NCBI GenBank assembly: GCA_964036315.1 | Contig: OZ038478.1 | Span: 147,515,164 to 147,579,163, forward strand | Length of the DNA: 64,000 nt | From: Acanthosepion esculentum | Taxonomy: Eukaryota; Mollusca; Cephalopoda; Sepiida; Sepiidae | Reading direction: 5' to 3' | Part shown: piece after piece, positions 54,560-64,000 of the stretch | How the letters are laid out: the number at the start of each line of letters is the position of its first letter | How positions within the stretch are numbered: position 1 is the first letter of the stretch | Notes under the pieces: generated by a model | Database searches by the model: none | Seen by the model: the letters and a program-made list of their open reading frames with translations, nothing else | What the model was told of the DNA's origin: nothing | Program-made: the position numbers and the translations under genes

Positions 54560-56404
54560 AAAATCAAAATATTTGAGAATAATTTTTTCTATGTATGGGT
54601 GTTGTCGTAAGTACACAGCTTTTGTCTTGTGGCTGGGGTTATCAATATGTTTAAAGATTATAAGACTTTCCAAAAGGCACAGGTTATATTTATCTCCGTT
54701 GCTATTAAAATACTTCGCTTTAGTAAGACACTAATTGGATGTAGATAAGCGTATAATCCCCCGCTAAAAAAATAATGCAATGTTGTTGGATTATTGACTA
54801 TTGGTAAGCGTCATTTTCTTTTGACAATATCGGGATTTCGAGTAGTTTGCAGTGGAACCAAAATAAAATTTAGTTTCGCCATTATGTTTAATACTCGCAT
54901 TATAAACAATACATTTTACACGTATTTGGAATTCAGTGGGTAACTCTTTTTCATTCAACAGTAAATAGCGTTTTCGATATTGTTATTTTCATCAAGATTG
55001 TCTAAATACTTGTTTAATATTATATTATTATGATGTGATATGTATTGTTCAAGGATTATTGTACATCTATAGCAAACTTTAATGTTGTTTATGTTGAAAA
55101 TTATTTTCAGTATTGAGGTATAGTTGAAATGGTTATGTATTAAATTAAGTATAATTCTACCGTTGTTGGTTTTGACATTGCTGGTAAATGGTGGTTTAAA
55201 CCAAATTATGTTGCGTTTTCTATGTTTATGCCTGTCGTTATCTGTCATTATTTATCGAAATATTCTGTTTTAATTTTGTGTTTGCTTTTTATAGGCATCT
55301 AAATATTTTGTTTTGTGCTTTTCAAAATGTCTATATTGCTAGAATTGAATGTCTAATTTGTACTGATTTGTGTAAATCTAGGGTGATGATTGGAGCCCTT
55401 GCTAATTTATCTATGATTGTACAGTTCTTTAGTTTAAGGTTTATATATTCCCTCAGCTAGGTCAACAGGGGTATCCAGAAATATGATCAGCTTGGCGTTG
55501 GTGTCAGTATTAATAACTAATCAATGATCCTTGAGGAAAATGGTTAGAATTTTTCTAAGTCGGCCTGTTTTGTGAAGTTTGGTATTACGGAGGTGGCTAA
55601 TCGCATCATCCCTTTACAGTACAGTGTTGTTGATATCAGTAGTAGTATATCAACTAATTTATAAGCATCTGCAGAGTCAAACGCCACAATCGCTACAGAA
55701 AAGCTCAGGCTTTTGTCCACATGGGACCATTATGAAATAAAATGGTTTTCTGGCCTTGTTTTATTATGTTAACTTGCTGGTCACTGAAAGTGCAATTATT
55801 TTTGCCAGGTTTATAGTCACCATTAGTAAGTTTTTCGTGATCGACGTCTAAAATTTGTAGGTATCAAATTGAATAAAGGAGCATTCATTTTTATTTTTTT
55901 AATTTTTAATTTTTATTTTAAAGAACCAGTTAAAGGCATCAACTGTGTTTCTGCACTGGTTCATTTCTAGTGCATCCTTTGTGTAGTTGCAGGATCGTCC
56001 GAGTCTTGTCTTGCTCATTTTACCTATGTTGTTTTTAGAAGCATTAAATAGTCGGAACTGTGAATTATTAGGGGAAATTTCCTTATAGTCCTTTATTGTA
56101 ATGAAAGGTTGTTGTTTATGCAGCGTTTGAGTTCATTCGTTGTTATTCTGGCTTCATTGTTGATATCATTTTCGCATTCTATTGGAGGTTACTTATATAT
56201 CTTGTTGACCCTGTTGCAGATAGCGTTTTGGTAATCATCAACGGAAATATAGTAATAATTGCCCAATTTATCAGACTTTATAACGATATTATCGGTTTTA
56301 CCGATTTTGGTAGTGTATTCTTTCATATTCTTAAGTAACGTGTTACTGGTGATAGTGTATATTATCTTATTAAACACAGAGAACAAGTCTTCTTCAAAGA
56401 TCAT
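54560..56404 (-). pseudogene. Penelope-like element of a second lineage: RT and C-terminal endonuclease remnant
   Basis: On the minus strand: 'TDNIVIKSDKLGNYYYISVD' near 56300 (N-terminal ADKxGNYY block), CNYTKDALEMNQCRNTVDAF near 55950, 'FGLYRDDG'-equivalent residues decayed to VL-RDDAISHLRN near 55610 (motif C area), FLDTPVD...GIYKP near 55460, KRNIIWFKPPFTSNVKTNNG and KVCYRCTIILEQYISHHN (55248-54990), then RVKCIVYNASIKHNGETKFY with FGSTAN (GIY-YIG-type core) near 54880 and YNLCLLESLIIF near 54670. The order RT then GIY-YIG fits a PLE but the sequences differ from the 33.9 kb element. Dead, many stops. Confidence 0.7.
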
Positions 56405-56429
56405 CGCTAGGTGTAGTTATCTGATACTT

Positions 56430-56975
<546 letters not shown>

Positions 56976-56984
56976 TATGAAATG

Positions 56985-57310
56985 GACAAAGTCCGACAAT
57001 TATTTTAAGATATTTTTATGCTTATACATTCTTTTAATAGATACAAATATTTAAGTAAATGCTCTGTTTTATAATAAACAGTATTAATAACATTTACCGG
57101 CCTGAATGTCCGAGAAATTTTCATAGAAAATTTTCGTTCTCCGAGAGCAATCGTACCTGTATCCTATACGGAACCGTCCATTAGCCTATCGTGCCTTAAC
57201 CGATCAACCCACGGAGGATCGATCGATTAGCAATGTTGATTTTACTGTTTTTAAACTACAATCCTCCATGAATCTCTCACGTACCTTCATATCTACTCAA
57301 AGCGTATCCA
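56985..57310 (-). mobile_element. tRNA-like (Ser/Leu-type) SINE, copy 1
   Basis: Minus orientation. The tRNA-like part is 57138-57220 with A-box 'gttgatcggttaaggca' and a damaged B-box (ggtacgattgc). The leader 57225-57310 includes gtgagagattcatggagg. The tail 56985-57130 includes 'acattcaggccggtaaatg' and gagcatttacttaaata. The tail and leader are shared with the other copies. Confidence 0.7.
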
Positions 57311-57334
57311 AATGCAAACAAATGAAGTCACACA

Positions 57335-57690
57335 TTATGAAATGGACAATGTCCGACAATTATATTAAGAAATTTTTATGTTTATACATTCTTTTTATTG
57401 ATACATTTATTTAAGTAAATGCTCTGTTTTTTTTAATAATAAACAGTATTAATAACAATTACTGGCCTGAATATCCGCTAAATTTTCAAAGGAAATATTT
57501 GTCCTGTGAGACGCTTTGAGCAGATATGAATGTACGTGAGAGATTCATGGATGATTGTAGATTAAAAACAGTAAAATCGACCGACCCTCCATGGTTCGAT
57601 CGGTTAAGGCTCGTCAGGCTATGTGACCATTCCGTGTAGGATGCAGGTTCAATTCCTGTCGGAGGACGAGTATTTCCTTTCAAAATTTTA
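57335..57690. mobile_element. tRNA-like SINE, copies 2 (tail, minus) and 3 (head, plus), joined
   Basis: 57335-57490 is a minus-oriented tail ('cattatgaaatggacaatgt', then gagcattt complement, ggcctgaatatccg). It joins a plus-oriented leader and tRNA-like part: leader 57510-57575, tRNA-like part 57584-57667 with ggttcgatcggttaaggc and B-box GGTTCAATTCC, then ggaggacgagtattt. Two copies are thus fused head-less to head. Confidence 0.65.
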
Positions 57691-57699
57691 TATATTTGT

Positions 57700-58385
57700 T
57701 TCGCCTTATATAGTGTTATAAATTTCCGATTAATTTATATAATAAGACACCCGAAATAAAACTTTCACATTTTAGATATTCATAAAACTAATGATTATCT
57801 TTGTTCTCAAGCCCTACTATACAGCTCAATCTCAAATTATCATTAACATAATGAATTTACGTAAGAGAATTTTGTAATATAATGTGAGAGGAAGTGAACT
57901 ATGACAATCTTCAGTTATATTCTTGACAGTAAAATTACTAGATTTATAATGAAAGTGTAACATTACTTCAGTTTGTTTGTTCCGAACAATTTTCAGTCAC
58001 TATGTCTTTCTTTTCCCTACAGGGAAATGTATTTGACATTCCAGAATTTATTTGTAGTTTTATTTACGGCTATGGTCTAACTCTATCGAATACAAAATTA
58101 TGTCCCAATCTTTGTGTTCGAATAATCCTCAATGAGAAATTACCTTCGATGTTCAATTACAAAGATCCTAATATTTTCAGTTGCTTTCGAAGTCAACTTA
58201 GTACAATTTATTGTCACAACCCTTAATAAAGTTGCCGTGTCTCATCTTTAGTGATGGTATCACCATTCTGTCGTCAGTGATGTTCGTACATGAAACAGAT
58301 ATAAGAGATAATCTGAAACAAAATTTTACCTTTATACCACCTATATCTTTTACCATCTCCCTCCCTGCATTCCTAAGTTTTTCTC
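57700..58385. other. Unassigned AT-rich DNA
   Basis: A 74-codon frame at 58002-58226 shows no recognised motif. No other feature. Confidence 0.45.
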
Positions 58386-58387
58386 AT

Positions 58388-58590
<203 letters not shown>

Positions 58591-58880
58591 GTTTTATTAT
58601 CAATAATTTTTTATCGATCCATATCTTTGTCTTTTTCACATGACAATGCATATATATATGTATATGTATATATAGAGAGAGAGACAGAGAGGGAGAGAAA
58701 GAGAGAGAAGGGAATCTTCCTAATGAGTATGCTAGAATGGTAGGACTTTTATATTATATTTTTCATACAGTAATCCATAGTACTCATGAACAACTACGAC
58801 TATCAGTTTCAACAGACCTGATGACTGTGTGCCTTAACGCTCATGGAACTGGTATTCGTGTCTCGTCATGTGTACCCCGC

Positions 58881-58890
<10 letters not shown>

Positions 58891-58948
<58 letters not shown>
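58891..58948. repeat. (TA)n microsatellite
   Basis: TA array of about 57 bp. A GA-rich run lies upstream at 58675-58712. Confidence 0.95.
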
Positions 58949-58951
<3 letters not shown>

Positions 58952-59174
58952 AACTATATAATTTTTTGATAATATCGAAATAGTTCATATTGTTTGTAAA
59001 AATGCATTGGTTCACAAAATTAAAGTATACAAACTAAGAATTCGCTAGTGCAGATAAAAATTGGTTAGGTCTTGAGATGATGGAATATAAGATATTTCTA
59101 TATTATTATCTATCATGCCAATGCTTATTTACTTCTGCAATCATTATGTTTACATGTATGAAATCTATATATAG

Positions 59175-59495
59175 ACTGACGCGCCGTGAGCAGTTATGAA
59201 TGTACGTGAAAGATTCATGGAAGATTGAAGTTTATAAGCAGTAAATTCGACCTTGGCAACCGAACGATTCTCTGTGGCCGAATCGGTTAAAAAGGCACGT
59301 CAGGCTATAAGACGGTTCCGTATAGGATACAGGTTCGAATCCTGTCGGAGGACGAATATTTTCTATGAAAATTTCTAGGACATTCAGGCCAGTAAATGTT
59401 ATTTAATACTGTTTATTATAAAAAGAGCATTTACTTAAATACTTGAATCTATAAAAAGAATATTAAACATAAAAATATCTTTAAAAATCTCATAT
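59175..59495 (+). mobile_element. tRNA-like SINE, copy 4, best preserved
   Basis: The leader at 59185-59262 has 'gaatgtacgtgaaagattca'. The tRNA-like part at 59266-59353 has A-box TGGCCGAATCGG and an exact B-box GGTTCGAATCC (59332-59342). The T-arm stem is ACAGG/CCTGT, and the 3' end CGGAGGAC pairs with the CTCTG-like 5' end only partly in this copy. The tail at 59355-59490 holds 'aggacattcaggcc' and ttacttaaata. The A/B-box layout and long variable region recall a serine or leucine tRNA. Confidence 0.75.
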
Positions 59496-59604
59496 ATATA
59501 TATAAGTTTGATTCAAAAGAGTAGACAATGTCTCCGTTTAATTTTTATTGTATTTTTACAATTTGTAGATTATTGTTGCGTATCATGTAAGCTACGGATA
59601 TTCT

Positions 59605-59655
59605 GTACGAAGATCTTTCGACCGTCGCAGTCATTTTCAAGTAGACATATGATGC
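59605..59655 (-). ncRNA. Fossil hammerhead-like motif after a PLE endonuclease
   Basis: Minus strand: TTGAAAA in place of CTGANGA, GAC/GTC stem II, GAAA, then the loopless palindrome AGA/TCT followed by T. It lies about 250 nt beyond the PLE endonuclease fragment on the same strand. The G8 position is changed, so it should be inactive. Confidence 0.3.
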
Positions 59656-59869
59656 CAGTATGTTGTAGTTAGAATTCCTTTATCTAATTCCTGATATTCA
59701 TGGAAAGCTGAAATTTTGAAATATTTTAAAGTGACGTCATTTTGGCGAAGAGGCCGCGCACAATTAATGCGATTTATTTATTGTATTTTCTATTTATAAC
59801 TTTATTTTATTTTTCCCTTTATGTATTTTCCCTCTTGTATTAAATATACGCAGACTTTAATATATCATA

Positions 59870-60165
59870 TAAAATTCAAGATACCGCCTCCAGTGATGAA
59901 TATTATTTAATGTGCACTGTATTTTCTATAATAATAGCTTCTAGGGTTTTGAGACTCTCTACGCATTGGTTGCAGTGATATATTTTGGTATTATCCACTA
60001 ATATTTGTTTTGTGTTGATAGTTTTATTTTGGTCGTTCGTGATGTGCTGATCGATATGTGCACAGATTGCATTGAGTCTTAACAGGTGACAGATCAATTT
60101 GCGAGAGAGTGAAGTGCATATGTGCCCGGTGTAATTATTTCCTCTTGGTAGCATGAAAATTCATA
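59870..60165 (-). pseudogene. PLE GIY-YIG endonuclease fragment
   Basis: The minus frame reads 'NNYTGHICTSLSRKLICHLL', AICAHIDQHI, TKQILVDNTKIYHCN and SLKTLEAIIIENTVHIK. The pattern NxYxGHxxTxLSRxLxxHL and the later KxLExLxxxILxxN tail are those of PLE endonucleases. The N-terminal reverse transcriptase is not found upstream. Confidence 0.65.
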
Positions 60166-60169
60166 GACA

Positions 60170-62010
60170 AATCTATTTATACACAGGGATTTTTGAGGCC
60201 ACGGTTTTGGTAATAATTAGGTTAAATATTTTAAACCGTTAAGATGTTTATTTTTAGCTATATGTTCATATCTGTAATTTCGTCTAAATCCACATTAAAT
60301 TGATCATGTGAAACAATCTTCATAATTGTTTTTATTGTCCTATTCCCAAAATAAATACGTCACTTCATTTTAAGTAAACTAAACAACAAACACACAAGTA
60401 TTAAATAATTTAATCCATACGCCTTAAAGACGATGAAAATATGAGCATATTTTTAGCTATAACCTACTGTCAGGATGTATTTCTATTCAATGTTCTTACC
60501 GTTAATGTAACCGTAAGATATAAATGAACTAAAATATTAAAGTTTTACGCAGGTCCTCCAAGAATTAAAAAAAATATTTTCTCATCGATTAATAAAAAAA
60601 CAAAGAAAACAAAACAAATCCCAAGAATTCTTTATTGTACATTTGAAATTATTCTAAGTATGAAATGTATACAAATACTAAAACCGTTACATACATATTG
60701 GAAATCTGTCAGATGCCTGTAATTGAGCTAATACGATTGCTATATTGGATAGACATTTGCAGATGGTCAAACATGATAATAAACCTAAATCAGCCGGTTT
60801 GACAATTTTAAAGCAACAGACTTGAATATATGCTTCGTATGTTAATAAACTCCCCTTTGGAGTACAGAGCCACAGCACAATCAATATCATAGTATCTACA
60901 GCAAGGTTTTTGCAGATTGCATTTGCTAACCACAGGCCCAACCAGCTTTAAAGTCCCAGTTGACAGACAAAGCTAAAGTACCCTGTCATCCCTGTTATTA
61001 ACCTCTACCTGTCGGAATAGGGGATGTATTAATACATGATAACAACTTTCTGGTAAATTATGTATTCCATAATAAAATTATTATTCCGCTGCTGACAGAA
61101 TTAATTTTTGCTGGAATATGTTCATAGCATCTTGTAAGTTACAGGTATGTATTGCAACGAGCAAAACAAGTGAGAGACTTCAATGTTGTTTGTCGCAACA
61201 TCAATAGACGTCTTTGTTATATAGGAGATGGTGTGTTATTCCAATGCGTCATATACACATTTTATTTCCTCACAATTTCACGTATTACTTAATCTGCATA
61301 TTCATTTGAATGACTTTCGAAATCTTCTGTTTCCCCATTTTGAAGTGTTTTTAGAAGTCTTGGCCTTAGGCTCCTAATCTGATAAAACTTTGTAAACAAT
61401 AATCGAAACTTGTGTCCTATTACGATATATTTTTCGCAAGTGTCAGTGATCAATTGTGAACATATTTAGCACATTCTCTCAATATTAAATACAAGGGTTG
61501 ACTCTGTATATTAAAATTCAACCAAAAGTATAAACAAACAGGCAATAATGTGTGAAGGTTTTCGCAACAGTGTGCAATGATGTTCGCACAAATGAGAGAT
61601 TTTGATTAAATATTTATGAGGAAATTTGATTATAAATAATTTATACTTGAAAAAATATAATGGTATATTGTATCATTTAAATTTCTAAGATGAAATAATT
61701 GAAGCATGTGGTCATATAGATTATTCTTAAACGGAAAATGCAATAATCTTTGCTTCAGTCTATCAAAAAAGAATCAGATTTCAAATTTCAAAACCCTTGC
61801 TTTTAAATTTGTCCAATAAGCGACAAATATTGCAAGTCTGAAACTATAACGATAAAACCTTTTGCGGAAACTCAGCCTTTGCTAACGTTTCAACGTGTTA
61901 AAAATGTGAAATGAAAGCAAGGAATCAAATATTATCTTAATTCCTGTTAATTCTTTAAAAGAAATATAATGTTATGATATCCATTGGAAAAGCAATCAAT
62001 GAATCATAAT
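60170..62010. other. AT-rich DNA, no gene recognised
   Basis: A slightly less AT-rich patch at 60680-61010 carries an 84-codon minus-strand frame without known motif. The rest is featureless to me. Confidence 0.4.
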
Positions 62011-62014
62011 TTGG

Positions 62015-62290
62015 TTGTGGTGTAATGGATAACGGCTCGGAATAAGAAATTCAGAGATTGCCAACGCGAAATCAGAGAGCCGAGTTCTAATTCCAATCGC
62101 GTTCATAACATTCATTTACGCGTTAATACCTCTGGGAAAGGTATGAATCCCGATCCCTCCACTCCCCATCGCTATATGTTGAATAGCATGTCAGATTGGG
62201 TCATTAGGTGGCAACCACTCTAACGCAGAAAAGACGGCAATCTACTGCGTTAAAATATTCTGCCGAGTCACTCATGAATCGAAAGAGACA
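62015..62290 (+). mobile_element. tRNA-like SINE, copy D
   Basis: The head has GTGGTGTAATGGATAACGG at 62019-62037, closely resembling a tRNA-Arg A-box region, and a B-box-like GAGTTCTAATTCC at 62082-62094. The body shares 'acattcatttacgcgttaat', cctctgggaaaggtatgaat and ggtggcaacc with copy A. A short duplication (gagattgcc / cgaaatcagagagcc) disturbs the head. Confidence 0.7.
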
Positions 62291-62299
62291 TGATTACCC

Positions 62300-64000
62300 A
62301 AACGTGTATCACGTATGGCATTTAACTAACTAATCTGGAATATGATTATGCAAACGTTTTCTTTGTATTACACGTAAATTCTACGATCTCCCTCCCTAAA
62401 AAAAAAACAATATAATTTTAGATATTATATTTATAAGTCAGTAGAAAACAGATATACGTTATTAAATATTATATCTCAAGTATTAACGAAACAACTCATA
62501 TTGTATGGAGTCAAAATGGAATTATTTAAGTGAAAATGAATACTAGAAACATTAGTATATTTTGACACATTTAGATGAGAATAACTTGTACAATTTCTAC
62601 AGAAATATATTAAGAAAGAATGTGTATTCGTCTCGGTATTAATTATAACTAAGAAACATTGTTAAAAAGGCCAAAAATATAAACGTAATATTGCATTTAA
62701 AATTTACTCCCGTAACCACAGTCGAATATAAAATTTTAAGGCAGGAGACAGCAATATGAATTACGATCTTCAGGTATCCATTGGCGACTTCACTCTCTAC
62801 TCAAATCTAAGAAAATATATTGTAGGATTGTAGATAATGCTTCAGTATTGTAGTGTGGTGACAATAATTAGTATTATCACTCCTGGTTGTATAATGTTAC
62901 CCGAAGAGTAATACAATCCTAGTGTATGTGTCTTTTTTTAGAAGTTATTGTTTAAAATTATATATATTTTATGGATGGCATTCGGTTTGTCGCTGTAAAC
63001 CTAGGTCTATTTAAAGATTCCAGATATTATGGCGAAGCAAGAAAATGTGCGAACGAGACAACAAAGTTTAAGAGATATGACAGGACATCCATCGAGTTGT
63101 CATAAATTGTAACAAAAATAAACTAGTTACACTGTATATTGAAATCTGTTAAGTTTGTTGGTCATTATATCGCATGAAGTACTATTTCAAAATAAGTTGA
63201 GACTGTGTTTGCATTAATCCTCAAAGTACACATTGTTAAGCACAATTAAATTTTCACAGAAAAAAGACGGTCTGAATATTATAGATTTATTAGTAATATT
63301 TATGGCGGGATATGCTGGTAAGTTTCTTCTCGAGTTTGATTGTGGTTAAATCATGATATGGAATAGCTTTCCTGGTTATAGTTTACGTGGTGTCGATATT
63401 AATGGAACTTTGACAAAACTCAAGTAACAGGAGATTTATATATGCTATCCATTTTAGTTAGTGATGTTGAACATCTTTGTGTAGCAGCAGTCTACATTAT
63501 GGTCACCCAGCAATATAAATTTGAACGCAATTTGCACAATTTCGTCTTGTGTACGAGTATTCTTCTAAGTAGCGCAAAACGAATTTGTTTTTGCTGTCCA
63601 GATTAATTAATATCAGACAGTGTCCACTAATCGTGCTAATAAGGCAATGTTAAGTTGAGATTATTAAGCTGCATATGAAACTTAGTTTGATGCAAGAGTT
63701 CAGCAGCCAAACTTTTTCGGCTCCGTGTTATCAGCTCATATTTCTAGACTCCGTTGGAAAAACAAATATTGATACAAACTAAGAACTACTATTTCATACT
63801 GACAGACTAATAAGATAAGCACTGCTTTCAGGAATCTATCCATGCATTATTATTTTCATACAAAATATAACCTACACATGTTGGAAAGCGGGTGAAATGA
63901 AAAAGTAAAAGTTAAGCTTATTTTTGTTCTACTGGCCAATAAGCAGATATATTCGCGTCTTGAAAAATATGAGAAATGTTTGCACGAATGTGATTAAGAA
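62300..64000. other. AT-rich DNA, nothing recognised
   Basis: No gene, RNA, microsatellite longer than about 20 bp, or known repeat is seen. Confidence 0.5.

Noticed and set aside
59266..59353. Functional tRNA-Ser or tRNA-Leu gene
   Set aside because: A- and B-boxes are good but the acceptor and anticodon stems are imperfect, and the same unit is repeated with leader and tail, which marks it as a SINE.

Overview
The window looks like intergenic DNA from a cephalopod mollusc, probably an octopus-like genome. This is an inference from four things: very high AT content, dozens of long (TA)n arrays grading into (CA/TG)n, dense old LINE, Penelope-like (PLE), Tc1/mariner and tRNA-derived SINE remnants, and no recognisable host gene. 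No identity search was possible. Nearly all long open frames made of Ile-Tyr or Thr-His repeats are translated microsatellites. The coding signal belongs to mobile elements, and only one element looks nearly intact.

Layout. 0.9-5.0 kb: a tRNA-like SINE, four LINE remnants and a 26-bp-arm palindrome. 5.2-6.0 kb: an A-rich degenerate tandem satellite. 7-12.1 kb: a PLE fragment, a dead Tc1-type transposon, SINEs, a PLE C-terminus followed by a hammerhead-like ribozyme, a tRNA-like repeat carrying an intact-looking hammerhead, and a palindromic SINE pair. 13-19.4 kb: minisatellites, microsatellites, PLE fragments and two inverted copies of the hammerhead repeat. 20-23.9 kb: a dead mariner and LINE remnants. 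27-31.5 kb: three LINE remnants, one split by a long terminal repeat. 33.6-36.1 kb: a PLE with endonuclease and downstream hammerhead-like sequence, split by an internally deleted Tc1. 37.5-38.1 kb: an internally deleted mariner relative. 39.6-39.8 kb: a perfect 77-bp-arm palindrome. 41.7-44.35 kb: a 2.6-kb LINE with endonuclease and reverse transcriptase remnants. 45.1-46.15 kb: a PLE split by a solo LTR with a perfect 5-bp target duplication.

46.6-50.8 kb: an R2-like non-LTR retrotransposon with a zinc finger, a reverse transcriptase with intact YMDD, a CCHC knuckle and a restriction-enzyme-like endonuclease. Its only visible lesion is a -1 frame change on a run of seven A. Its 3' untranslated region contains a diverged internal duplication. 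51.2-53.3 kb: a dead Tc1, a PLE endonuclease fragment and a LINE fragment. 54.5-56.4 kb: another PLE, of a different lineage. 57-59.5 kb: a cluster of a tRNA-like (Ser/Leu-type) SINE. 59.6-60.2 kb: a third PLE endonuclease fragment with a fossil ribozyme. 60.2-64 kb: mostly featureless AT-rich DNA with one SINE.

The strongest theme is self-cleaving RNA. Two clear hammerhead ribozymes sit in a tRNA-like repeat, one of them in a partial tandem of 364 bp like a retrozyme or schistosome Sm-alpha unit. Hammerhead or hammerhead-like motifs also recur just downstream of PLE endonuclease remnants. A second theme is that PLE N-terminal fragments repeatedly end at the same peptide position, where their codons merge into (CA)n/(TA)n microsatellites.
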